Below, one piece after another: positions 1 to 6,478 of a stretch of 7,835 bases of DNA (its first letter is position 1; each line of letters begins with the position of its first letter). Below the pieces are notes generated by a model. The model saw only the letters and a list, made by a program, of their open reading frames with translations. It had not been told where the DNA came from and did no database searches. The stretch comes from a bacterium (GTDB taxonomy: Bacteria > Actinomycetota > Acidimicrobiia > Acidimicrobiales > Ilumatobacteraceae), in the NCBI GenBank assembly GCA_029978815.1, contig JAPOIQ010000042.1, forward strand, positions 1 through 7,835. Reading direction: 5' to 3'. The position numbers and the translations under genes are program-made.

Positions 1-91
1 CGAACGAAGTCAGGGCGACATAGGTGATGTGAACAGCCGAACACAAAAGTCCAGCCCATTGTGAGCTCCGACGGTATGTCAAACTTTCGAG

Positions 92-778
92 ATGTCTGAG
101 GCACGCAACAGCGCTCGACCTGAATGGGGAACGCTGATCGGAATCTGCCTCACCTTCTTCGCAATCGGCGTCACCGTCAACGTACTCGTCTACGAACATG
201 TCGGGTCAGCGGTGAAGACCATCGCAGCAGCCGGCATCGTCCTCTCTGCGACATCTGAGCTTGCCTACATCGCTGTTCGAGATGTTGGAGGAAGTGTCCT
301 TGCTGCGCTGATTGCCGGCTGGGTTGTCGCCTCCCGATTTGGCCTCCTCGCAGCGAGTCTCGGCACTCGAATAAAGGTTGGGCATCTACAGCGCAGCTGT
401 GCCGCTCTCAACTGCCTCGACCCCAACGTCGGTGTTGCGATGCAACAGACGACGCCGTCAAATGTGATGACCGCATTCTGGTGGGTCACTGGAGCGCTTC
501 ATCTCGGGTGGTGGTGTGGCACCTTCACGGGAGTCTTTCTCGGAAACATCATTGGCGACGCAAACAGACTCGGCCTCGATGCAGTGTTTCCCGCTCTCCT
601 TCTCGCCATTATCGCCAACCTGCTTCGTCAACGCCCAGGACTTGTTGCAGCAATCGTCGGTGGTGGGCTTTGCGCTGCTCTCCTACCGGTCGCCCCTGCT
701 GGCACCCCCATCATTCTCAGTCTCACCGGAGCCGTCGTTGCGCTCAGAGTCCCTGAGCCACAGGTGACAGCACCATGA
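92..778 (+). CDS. azlC: AzlC-family branched-chain amino acid exporter, large subunit
   Basis: A 228-residue, very hydrophobic protein that I read as the large subunit of an AzlCD (YgaZH/BrnFE-like) inner-membrane exporter. This family exports branched-chain amino acids, and sometimes methionine, and gives 4-azaleucine resistance in Bacillus. Visible hydrophobic segments lie near residues 12-32, 42-60, 66-90, 128-152, 162-178 and 183-216. The stretch GLDAVFPALLLAII (161-174) matches the family's typical GLD-x-x-x-PAL signature, and SELAY (55-59) sits where the family has its conserved helix-2/3 motif. Length fits the family (about 220-250). The decisive context is the small AzlD-like gene that overlaps its stop codon. 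The ATG at 92 has no clear Shine-Dalgarno sequence, so it may be leaderless or weakly initiated. Family assignment is confident; the exact substrate is inferred. Confidence 0.9.
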   Translation: MSEARNSARPEWGTLIGICLTFFAIGVTVNVLVYEHVGSAVKTIAAAGIVLSATSELAYIAVRDVGGSVLAALIAGWVVASRFGLLAASLGTRIKVGHLQRSCAALNCLDPNVGVAMQQTTPSNVMTAFWWVTGALHLGWWCGTFTGVFLGNIIGDANRLGLDAVFPALLLAIIANLLRQRPGLVAAIVGGGLCAALLPVAPAGTPIILSLTGAVVALRVPEPQVTAP

Positions 779-1074
779 CCTGGACCATCATCATCTTGCT
801 CGCAGTTGGTGTGGCAAGTCTCCGACTTCTCGGAATGTACGGAGGAACCGCTCTTGTGCGCCGATTCCCAATGTTTGAACGACTGGGTTCGCTCATTCCA
901 GCGGCGGTCGTAAGCGCAGTCATTGCGCAGTTGACATTTGCGAGCGGAAGATCACTCACCATTGACGCCCGAAGTGCAGGTGTTGCCGTCGCTGCAGTCC
1001 TCATCTGGCGACGAGCTCCGATCATCGTTGTCATCCTCGCCGCTGCGGTGACGACCGCTGTCCTCCGACTCTGA
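775..1074 (+). CDS. azlD: AzlD-family branched-chain amino acid exporter, small subunit
   Basis: A 99-residue membrane protein with about four hydrophobic segments (near residues 4-22, 38-57, 66-77 and 82-98), the usual size for AzlD/YgaH/BrnE. This small partner is needed with AzlC for amino-acid export. The stretch around RRFPMFERLGSLIPAAVVSA (29-48) fits the family's conserved loop and helix, where a basic-proline segment precedes an L-x-x-x-P-x-A-V helix. Its ATG lies in an ATGA overlap with the azlC stop and has a good Shine-Dalgarno sequence, AGGTGA at 762-767, 7 nt upstream, so equimolar coupled translation with azlC is likely. A small hairpin overlaps its stop codon. Confidence 0.88.
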   Translation: MTWTIIILLAVGVASLRLLGMYGGTALVRRFPMFERLGSLIPAAVVSAVIAQLTFASGRSLTIDARSAGVAVAAVLIWRRAPIIVVILAAAVTTAVLRL

Positions 1075-1091
1075 TCACCTTCGTGATTCAG
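1071..1091 (+). other. Small imperfect hairpin over the azlD stop codon
   Basis: CTG-ATCAC (1071-1078) can pair with GTGAT-CAG (1083-1091) around a CTTC tetraloop, giving eight pairs with one bulged T at 1088. It contains the azlD stop codon and lies in the 34-nt gap before the next ORF. There is no T-tract after it, so it is not a classical intrinsic terminator. It could be a weak attenuator or processing site, or chance. Confidence 0.25.
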
Positions 1092-1108
1092 CCGCTACCG
1101 TCAGGCAT

Positions 1109-1327
1109 ATGCGTTGTTGGCAGATGCGTCAGTGGCTCACTGCGCTTGGCGGTGCAGTCGTAGTCGCTCTTGCAGTCGGTCTCCCCACTGACGTCATACC
1201 GAACCCGGTCTTTGGGCGGCCCGTTGATGTCACGTGGTGGAGCTACCCCAGCCTGATCGCCACTTCGATCTTCGGCGGATTATTAATCGCAACGTACGTC
1301 ACCGAGCAGCAGCCTGTCACAAGATAA
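1109..1327 (+). CDS. N-terminal half of the split membrane protein, as it would be translated
   Basis: This is the 72-residue product expected if the TAA at 1325 terminates translation: two hydrophobic segments (about 10-25 and 46-64) and a polar tail ending EQQPVTR. ATG 1109 has only a weak AGG (1103-1105) upstream; ATG 1124 (Met6) is an alternative start that would still keep the first helix. On its own it lacks the CPVC half and is probably not functional. It is listed separately because an automatic annotation would report it as a short hypothetical protein. Confidence 0.45.
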   Translation: MRCWQMRQWLTALGGAVVVALAVGLPTDVIPNPVFGRPVDVTWWSYPSLIATSIFGGLLIATYVTEQQPVTR

Positions 1328-1585
1328 CGAAAAGGAATAACCGGTGGCTTACTCGGCTTCTTTGCCATCGGCTGTCCCGTCTGCAACAAACTCGTCGTGG
1401 TCGCAATCGGAACATCGGGGGCCCTCGACTGGTTTGCTCCCACACAACCACTTCTCGCCGTGTTATCGGTTGCATTTCTTGCATTTGCCCTGCGGCAACG
1501 ACTGAAGGGCATCGCTGCATGCGAGCTTCCAAACTCTGGATCAATGACGGCAAATGAGACAGAAGGAGCGACAATAGAGTCATGA
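1109..1585 (+). pseudogene. Conserved CPVC-motif membrane protein gene interrupted by an in-frame TAA
   Basis: Two ORFs in the same frame, separated only by TAA at 1325-1327, read as one protein of about 158 codons. The first half has LPTDVIPNPVFGR (25-37) and hydrophobic segments near 10-25 and 46-64. The second half, counted through the stop as codon 73, has GGLLGFFAIGCPVCNKLV (79-96; Cys89 and Cys92), a hydrophobic helix near 112-130 and GIAAC ending at Cys138. From memory, unsplit actinobacterial proteins of unknown function have this same order of motifs: a PTDxxPNPxF loop, two helices, GCPVCNK, then GxAAC. The second half has no ATG, GTG or TTG before codon 97, which already lies past the CPVC motif, so it cannot easily be a separate intact gene. 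Its final TGA overlaps the menB ATG (ATGA). A recent nonsense mutation, a sequencing error or readthrough are all possible. The function of the family is unknown to me. Confidence 0.7.
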
Positions 1586-2496
1586 GCGCTCGCCCCGACA
1601 CCTCCGAGATTTTTGATGCCTCAAAATGGGAAACCGTTCCCGGTTTCGAATTTACTGACATCACGTACCACCGAGCCCGCGAAGTCGGCTGTGTGCGAAT
1701 CGCCTTCGATCGGCCGGATATTCGTAATGCATTCCGGCCACACACCGTTGACGAGCTTTATCGAGCTCTCGATCACGCCCGCATGTCGAGCGATATCGGA
1801 TGTGTGATCCTCACTGGAAACGGCCCCTCACAGAAAGATGGTGGTTGGGCATTCTGCTCAGGTGGCGACCAACGAATCCGCGGACGAGACGGCTATCGGT
1901 ATGCCGACGGTGACACCGCAGAATCCGTTGACCCAGCTCGATCAGGTCGACTCCATATTCTCGAGGTTCAACGCCTCATTCGCTTCATGCCGAAGGTTGT
2001 GATTTGTGTTGTCCCTGGATGGGCCGCTGGTGGTGGACACAGTCTGCACGTCGTCTGCGACCTCACTATTGCAAGCCGGGAGCACGCGAAGTTCAAGCAA
2101 ACCGATGCCGATGTTGCCTCGTTCGATGCCGGTTACGGTTCGGCGTACCTCGCAAAGATGGTCGGCCAAAAGTTCTCAAGGGAGATTTTTTTCTTGGGCC
2201 TCGAATATTCGGCCGAAGAAATGCACCGAATGGGTGCAGTCAACGCCGTCGCAGATCATCTAGAACTCGAAAACACTGCGCTTGAGTGGGCTCGACTGAT
2301 CTGCGGAAAGAGCCCGACCGCTCAGCGAATGCTCAAATTTGCCTTCAACCTCGTCGATGATGGCCTTGTCGGGCAGCAAGTCTTTGCAGGCGAGGCCACC
2401 CGACTCGCCTATGGCACTGATGAGGGTGCCGAGGGGCGCGACGCATTCCTAGAAAAGCGCGATCCTGACTGGGCACCATTCCCCTACCACTTCTGA
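1582..2496 (+). CDS. menB: 1,4-dihydroxy-2-naphthoyl-CoA synthase (MenB)
   Basis: Crotonase-fold enzyme of 304 residues that cyclises o-succinylbenzoyl-CoA to 1,4-dihydroxy-2-naphthoyl-CoA, the ring-closing step of cytoplasmic menaquinone synthesis. It is nearly collinear with M. tuberculosis MenB (314 aa), offset by 10. The signature FCSGGDQRIRGRDGY spans 91-105, the oxyanion-hole region GWAAGGGHSL 146-155, and the active-site loop QTDADVASFDAGYGSAY 173-189. The C-terminal FAGEATRLAYGTDE (268-281) swaps between subunits in the family. Asp175, Ser180 and Tyr277 match Mtb Asp185, Ser190 and Tyr287. The Asp (rather than Gly) is the mark of bicarbonate-independent MenB. ATG 1582 overlaps the upstream stop in ATGA; AAGGAG at 1563-1568 lies a rather long 13 nt upstream, and there is no other start before Met68. 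No other men gene is visible here. Confidence 0.97.
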   Translation: MSARPDTSEIFDASKWETVPGFEFTDITYHRAREVGCVRIAFDRPDIRNAFRPHTVDELYRALDHARMSSDIGCVILTGNGPSQKDGGWAFCSGGDQRIRGRDGYRYADGDTAESVDPARSGRLHILEVQRLIRFMPKVVICVVPGWAAGGGHSLHVVCDLTIASREHAKFKQTDADVASFDAGYGSAYLAKMVGQKFSREIFFLGLEYSAEEMHRMGAVNAVADHLELENTALEWARLICGKSPTAQRMLKFAFNLVDDGLVGQQVFAGEATRLAYGTDEGAEGRDAFLEKRDPDWAPFPYHF

Positions 2497-2497
2497 C

Positions 2498-3301
2498 ATG
2501 TCGTTCGTCAAGATCGAGTCGGTTGACGACGAGCGTCTGGCTCTTTTTCGGCTTCGTGAACGAGGCCTCACAACACGAGCTGACAAACGAGATGACCAAG
2601 GCGCTGGGCTGTTTCTTGCGGAGGGTGACCTCGTCGTGGAGCGAGCGTTTCGAGCTGGCTGCACACCGGTTGCGGCGCTTGCCGATGCGGAGCGTGTTCC
2701 TCCGATAGCCGCTCAACTTGGCGTCGATGTCTTTGTTGGCGGCGATGAAATACGGCGTCTCGTCACAGGACTCGGAATGCCTCATCCGATCGTTGCCATC
2801 TTTGAGCGGCCACCCCGTCCGAGCGCAACTTCCCTTCTCGCTCGAAGCCATCGGCTTGTCATCGTTGAACAGGTTGATAATCCAGCGAACATCGGGGGAA
2901 TTGTGAGAAATGCTGCAGGGCTTGGCTGGGATGGTCTACTTCTCGACTCTCACAGCGGGGACCCTCTTTCACGGCGCTCCCTTCGGGTTGCTATGGGAAC
3001 AACATTCGAACTTCCGCACGCTCGAACCTCCAACCTCAGCGAGTTACTGGCTGAAGAGATTGCCCATGGGCGGCGAGATTTCATTGCGCTCACACCTGAT
3101 CTCTCTGCCACACCAATAGACGAGGTGGCTGCTGGCCTTGACCCTGCCCGGCCTCGCGCAGTTCTCATCGGGTCAGAGCGAGCAGGCCTTCAACCAGAAA
3201 CGATGGCTCGCTGCGTGACTGCGCGGATCCCAATGTCTGCAGATGTTGATTCGCTCAACGCAGCAGCAGCCTCTGCGATCGCATGTTTTGCCTTGCGGTA
3301 A
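2498..3301 (+). CDS. TrmH/SpoU-family RNA 2'-O-ribose methyltransferase
   Basis: A 267-residue SPOUT methyltransferase that transfers methyl from S-adenosylmethionine to a ribose 2'-OH in tRNA or rRNA. An N-terminal substrate-binding domain (about 1-105, with FLAEGDLVVERAF 39-51) precedes the SpoU catalytic domain. Motif 1 is VEQVDNPANIGGIVRNAAGLG (123-143) with the invariant Asn131 and Arg137; motif 2 is LIGSERAGL (223-231) with Glu227; motif 3 is IPMSADVDSLNAAAASAIA (244-262) with Ser252 and Asn254. These two late motifs form the trefoil-knot cofactor site. The segment DPLSRRSLRVAMG (155-167) is also typical. It resembles mycobacterial uncharacterised rRNA methylases of the Rv0881 type (from memory), so the RNA target is not assignable. 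ATG 2498 lies 1 nt after the menB stop with no Shine-Dalgarno sequence, implying coupled translation. Confidence 0.93.
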   Translation: MSFVKIESVDDERLALFRLRERGLTTRADKRDDQGAGLFLAEGDLVVERAFRAGCTPVAALADAERVPPIAAQLGVDVFVGGDEIRRLVTGLGMPHPIVAIFERPPRPSATSLLARSHRLVIVEQVDNPANIGGIVRNAAGLGWDGLLLDSHSGDPLSRRSLRVAMGTTFELPHARTSNLSELLAEEIAHGRRDFIALTPDLSATPIDEVAAGLDPARPRAVLIGSERAGLQPETMARCVTARIPMSADVDSLNAAAASAIACFALR

Positions 3302-3335
3302 TTTCTATTCCGCCGAGGAAATTCAACCCTCTTGT

Positions 3336-4172
3336 TTAGCCCTGCTGTGAGGCTGAACGGCGCCGGCGGGTACTACCGCCCGGAGTTACGTTCCACCGGA
3401 ATTGTCGCACCGCAACAATGAAGCCCACAGCACCCCACGCAGCGATCACGGCAAGTCGGTCCCAATGCGGAGCGGCCGCGGGATCAACCGGATGCAACGG
3501 TGCCTGCAAGGCATCAACGAACGGCCGAAGAGGAAATACATTTGCTAACACCTCGACAACCACGGGCGGCTCTTCCATTGGGATGAATACATTCGAGATC
3601 AGCGCCATCGGCAGGATGATTGCGTTTGCGATACCAGACGCGGCGCTCGCTGTCGGTACAACCGCTGCAACGGCCATTCCCATTGCTGCGAATGAGAGGG
3701 TCGCCACCAACAACGTCATGACGACAGCTGGAATCGACATGAGTGGCACAGAAACTCCGTAGAACGCAACACCTACCCCGAGCATGAATGTGGTGCAGAG
3801 CACCGAAATCACCACCGCCGACACCACATGCCCGCCCACGAGCACCCACACCGGCAACGGCGTCGAGCGCCACCGCTGCAAGACACCCTCTTCACGCCGG
3901 ATCGGCACCATATTCGCCAAGTTGGTGAATGTCGCTGACACTGCAGTGAACGCCGAAATGGCCACACACACGAACGCGTCGACGGGCCAGTCGCCGTTCG
4001 CATCGTTGAAGAACCGCTCACCCGATGTCGCATTGATCACAAGCAGCACGACAAAGGGCAACGCGATCGTGAAGAACACCGCCACCGGTACACGCACAAA
4101 CAGGCGCAACTGATGTGCAGCCTGTTGGACTATCAAAGAAAGTGGACGTGGCCACGGCTGCAGATCAACCAC
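3336..4172 (-). CDS. ABC-2 type transporter permease (DrrB-like)
   Basis: Membrane subunit of an ABC exporter, partner of the ATPase gene just upstream. From the GTG at 4172 it has 278 residues and about six hydrophobic segments (near 30-47, 65-86, 112-134, 146-168, 179-198, 239-256). The cytoplasmic motif RREEGVLQRWRSTPLP (92-107) is the classical ABC-2 coupling segment (E-x-x-x-L-x-R-x-x-x-T-P), and NVFIPMEEPP (194-203) matches the conserved loop before the last helices. I chose GTG 4172 because GAGGG (4185-4181) lies 8 nt upstream and the overlap with the ATPase gene is then only 8 nt. An in-frame ATG at 4193 would add seven residues but has no Shine-Dalgarno sequence. The basic tail (TRRRRSASQQG) is presumably cytoplasmic. 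The substrate is unknown: drugs, lipids or a natural product are all seen in the family. Confidence 0.9.
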   Translation of the reverse strand: MVDLQPWPRPLSLIVQQAAHQLRLFVRVPVAVFFTIALPFVVLLVINATSGERFFNDANGDWPVDAFVCVAISAFTAVSATFTNLANMVPIRREEGVLQRWRSTPLPVWVLVGGHVVSAVVISVLCTTFMLGVGVAFYGVSVPLMSIPAVVMTLLVATLSFAAMGMAVAAVVPTASAASGIANAIILPMALISNVFIPMEEPPVVVEVLANVFPLRPFVDALQAPLHPVDPAAAPHWDRLAVIAAWGAVGFIVAVRQFRWNVTPGGSTRRRRSASQQG

Positions 4173-5139
4173 GAGAGTCACCCTCAATCTCATCCGAATT
4201 TACTTTCAGAAAGACTTGCTCTAGCGATGGCCGCTCAATCGACCATTCGTTCAATATCACGCCTGAGGCAGCCGCCCACTTCGTCAGCCGCTCAAGCGCT
4301 GCGTTTGTATCGGAGCTCGTGACGTGGACGCGCGACCCAATCCATTCGATCTCTTCGGCAACTCCGGCCAATGCTTGGGATAGCCCTGCCTGTAAATCTT
4401 CATCGACGCCGCTACCTCCACCCACGATGTCAACCGACATCACACGTTGCCCATGCGCTTGTTGAAGGTCCCGCGGCGAACCCTCAATCAGCATCCGACC
4501 GCGTGAAATGACACCCACACGATCGGCGAGAAACTCGGCTTCTTCCAAATAGTGCGTGGTCAGCAAGATCGTTGTTCCGCCCGCTCGAAGCGTGGAGATG
4601 AGGTCCCACGCTCTGCGTCGGGCAGAGGGATCAAATCCTGTCGTCGGTTCGTCGAGAAATAACACCTTTGGCCGACCGATCACGGCTACCGCGAGGTCGA
4701 GCCGACGACGCTGACCGCCCGACAACGTCGAAACGCGCTGATCAACAAACTCCCGAAGATCTACAAGTTCAACCACCTCATCGATCGTTCGAGGATTTCG
4801 GTAGGGAGATCGGACAAGGGTCAGCGCTTCGCGAGCGGTGATCTCTGGCTCAATTCCACTCGCCTGCAGCACAATGCCAATCTGGTCGCGCAACTCGCGA
4901 CGATCTCGACCGGTCGCTGCAGGGTCAATGCCAAGCACCTTGACTTGGCCGCTCAGCCGACGTCGATGACCTTCAATAACCTCCACCGTTGACGTCTTGC
5001 CCGCGCCGTTTTCGCCGAGCAATGCGTAGACCTCACCAGCTGCAATATGGAGGTCGAGACCGTCTACGGCTCGCACCGATCCCTTCGACGACTGATACTC
5101 GACGACAAGGTCACTGACCTCGATGACTGATTTCGTCAT
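4165..5139 (-). CDS. ABC transporter ATP-binding protein (DrrA/CcmA-like)
   Basis: A 324-residue cytoplasmic ATPase that powers the ABC-2 permease encoded next. All nucleotide-binding motifs are intact: Walker A GENGAGKT (42-49, Lys48), Q-loop Gln92 in VLQASG, signature LSGGQRRRLDLA (139-150), Walker B VLFLDEP (159-165) with catalytic Glu164, D-loop TGFDPSA (167-173) and H-loop His196 in TTHYLEEAE. Residues after about 225 form the C-terminal accessory domain common in DrrA-type exporters and end with the typical SLEQVFLKV (305-313). The ATG at 5139 overlaps the stop of the globin gene in ATGA and lacks its own Shine-Dalgarno sequence, so its translation probably depends on the globin message. 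The 3' end overlaps the permease start. The pairing argues for an exporter of an unidentified compound. Confidence 0.95.
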   Translation of the reverse strand: MTKSVIEVSDLVVEYQSSKGSVRAVDGLDLHIAAGEVYALLGENGAGKTSTVEVIEGHRRRLSGQVKVLGIDPAATGRDRRELRDQIGIVLQASGIEPEITAREALTLVRSPYRNPRTIDEVVELVDLREFVDQRVSTLSGGQRRRLDLAVAVIGRPKVLFLDEPTTGFDPSARRRAWDLISTLRAGGTTILLTTHYLEEAEFLADRVGVISRGRMLIEGSPRDLQQAHGQRVMSVDIVGGGSGVDEDLQAGLSQALAGVAEEIEWIGSRVHVTSSDTNAALERLTKWAAASGVILNEWSIERPSLEQVFLKVNSDEIEGDSRG

Positions 5140-5552
5140 GGCCGCAGGCCGAGCGGCTGATCGTTGCGAAGATGATCAGCCGCAGGCACGAAGTACTGCA
5201 GCAGTTCGGCGGCGATTTCCTCTCCACGATCTCTTCCATCGCACACCTTCTCAACGGCTGCGGCCATGTGCATCAACCAATGGTCACGTTCGCGTTCCCC
5301 GACAACAAATGGTAAGTGACGCATCCGAAGTCGCGGATGTCCCCGTTGCTCCATGTAGGTGTGAGGACCACCCCAATACTGCATGAGAAACAGTGTCAGA
5401 CGGTCCTTCGCCGGTTCGAAATCGGGGTAGTCGGGATACAGCGGCGCAAGAAGCGCATCATCTGCAATTCCGTCATAAAACGCGGCGACCAACTCACGAA
5501 AGAATGGTTCACCGCCGACCCGCTCGTACAGCGGTGTTTCGTTCACGCTCAC
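5136..5552 (-). CDS. glbO: Group II truncated haemoglobin (trHbO-like)
   Basis: A 138-residue haem protein with the 2-on-2 globin fold. Group II members bind O2 tightly and are linked to aerobic respiration, peroxide and NO chemistry. It aligns well with M. tuberculosis GlbO: the block QYWGGPHTYMEQRGHP (58-73) and LRMRHLPF (75-82) are hallmark sequences. Tyr26 is B10, Tyr39 is CD1, Ala48 is E7, Leu52 is E11, proximal His79 is F8 and Trp92 is G8, so the whole polar distal pocket of the group II type is present. The first codon is GTG at 5552. A second in-frame GTG at 5546 has a better-spaced TAGG upstream and may be the real start. It follows the enoyl-CoA hydratase gene by 14 nt and overlaps the ABC ATPase gene by ATGA. 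Confidence 0.95.
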   Translation of the reverse strand: MSVNETPLYERVGGEPFFRELVAAFYDGIADDALLAPLYPDYPDFEPAKDRLTLFLMQYWGGPHTYMEQRGHPRLRMRHLPFVVGERERDHWLMHMAAAVEKVCDGRDRGEEIAAELLQYFVPAADHLRNDQPLGLRP

Positions 5553-5566
5553 AGCCTACGCAGCCT

Positions 5567-6457
5567 TCACGAGTCGTAGGTCGGGTCTTCCCAATCAGCG
5601 AAAATCGTTCCCAACCCATCCGAAACTTTGTCGGGGAACTGCGGAGACCGCTTCTCGAAGAACGAATTAATGCCCTCTTTCACATCGGCAGAACGACCCC
5701 GTTCCAAAATGCCACGACTATCCACTTTGTGCGCCTCCATCGGGTGGTCGGCGCCAAGCATCCTCCACATCATCTTTCGTGCGACGGCGATCGAGACAGC
5801 CGAGGAAGATTCGGTCAGGCGACGAGCAAGGGCGTAGGCCGCAGGCAGCAACTCATCTGGTTCATGAACCGATCGGACAAGCCCGCCTGCGAGAGCTTCT
5901 TCCGCTGGAAACACTTCACCCGACGCAACCCATTCCATTGCCTGGCTGATTCCGACGAGACGTGGAAGGAACCAACTCGATGCCGCCTCGGGCACAATGC
6001 CCCGCCGCGAGAATACGAATCCAAATTTCGCGGCTGTTGAAGCGAGACGAATATCCATTGGAAGGGTCATCGTGACTCCGACGCCAACCGCTGCGCCGTT
6101 GATGGCTCCAATCACCGGTTTCTTCGATTCGTAGATGCGAAGGCTGACCGTTCCACCGCCGTCACGGGGAACGCCGTTGCGCCCCATAACGTCTGAGCCA
6201 CCTCTTGAGAATGTTCCTTCCCCTGATGAAAGGTCAGCTCCGGCGCAGAATGCTCGCCCACGACCCGTGAAGATGACCGCTCGAACCTCGTCGTTAGCGT
6301 CTGTGCGGTCAAGGGCATCGATGACCTCGTAACGCATGCGTTCAGTGAACGCATTCATCTTGTCGGGACGATTCAACCAAATGGTCGCAATGCCCTCGTT
6401 AATCTCGAGTTCGATCTGTTCGTAGGTTGACGGGTCAAGGTTGGTAGGTGCAGCCAT
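5567..6457 (-). CDS. Enoyl-CoA hydratase/isomerase (crotonase) family protein
   Basis: A 296-residue crotonase-fold enzyme acting on an acyl-CoA thioester, probably in fatty-acid or related acyl-CoA breakdown in the cytosol. The N-terminal LNRPDKMNAF (28-37), oxyanion-hole segment RAFCAGADLSSG (68-79) and second oxyanion segment INGAAVGVG (119-127) are clear. The two glutamates of classical hydratases appear absent: by eye, Thr129 and Phe149 take the positions of rat Glu144 and Glu164. Instead PEAASSWFLPRLVG (156-169) carries Glu157 where isomerases such as PaaG and ECI2 have their catalytic acid. An isomerase or a different crotonase reaction is thus as likely as hydration. A hydrophilic insertion (about 80-102) enlarges the substrate loop. 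ATG 6457 follows ftsX by 21 nt; TAGGG abuts it directly, so the ribosome site is poor. The exact reaction cannot be named. Confidence 0.9.
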   Translation of the reverse strand: MAAPTNLDPSTYEQIELEINEGIATIWLNRPDKMNAFTERMRYEVIDALDRTDANDEVRAVIFTGRGRAFCAGADLSSGEGTFSRGGSDVMGRNGVPRDGGGTVSLRIYESKKPVIGAINGAAVGVGVTMTLPMDIRLASTAAKFGFVFSRRGIVPEAASSWFLPRLVGISQAMEWVASGEVFPAEEALAGGLVRSVHEPDELLPAAYALARRLTESSSAVSIAVARKMMWRMLGADHPMEAHKVDSRGILERGRSADVKEGINSFFEKRSPQFPDKVSDGLGTIFADWEDPTYDS

Positions 6458-6478
6458 CCCTACATCATGGCCGGACGG

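Noticed and set aside
1..59. A minus-strand frame starting ATG at 59 and open to the left edge, a possible divergent gene start
   Set aside because: Only about 19 codons are visible, with no recognisable motif and no Shine-Dalgarno sequence; chance openness over this length is common.
59..91. Possible azlC promoter: TTGTGA at 59-64 with TATGTC at 75-80, or TTGACA on the minus strand at 82-77
   Set aside because: Spacings are wrong or no matching -10 hexamer follows; the resemblance is too weak to call.
1317..1745. A 142-codon minus-strand frame across the split-gene and menB junction
   Set aside because: It overlaps the conserved MenB N-terminus and the CPVC segment on the other strand and shows no recognisable motif.
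2345..2851. A 168-codon minus-strand frame antisense to the menB and methyltransferase genes
   Set aside because: Both plus-strand genes are identified by catalytic motifs through this region; this frame shows no family features.
3300..3323. AATTTC...GAAATT inverted repeat (6 bp, 12-nt loop) at the convergent junction, a possible terminator
   Set aside because: The stem is AT-rich and short, it overlaps the methyltransferase stop codon, and no T-tract follows on either strand.
3364..3379. GGCGG/CCGCC hairpin near the permease 3' end
   Set aside because: Only five pairs inside coding sequence (the PGGSTRRRR codons) and no T-tract.
3418..3762. A 114-codon plus-strand frame antisense to the permease
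   Set aside because: Thr/Ala/Gly-rich shadow of the hydrophobic permease codons with no independent ribosome site.
5393..6040. A 215-codon plus-strand open frame antisense to the crotonase and globin genes
   Set aside because: Its product is Arg/His/Pro-rich and low in hydrophobic order, as expected for a shadow frame of two well-identified minus-strand genes.
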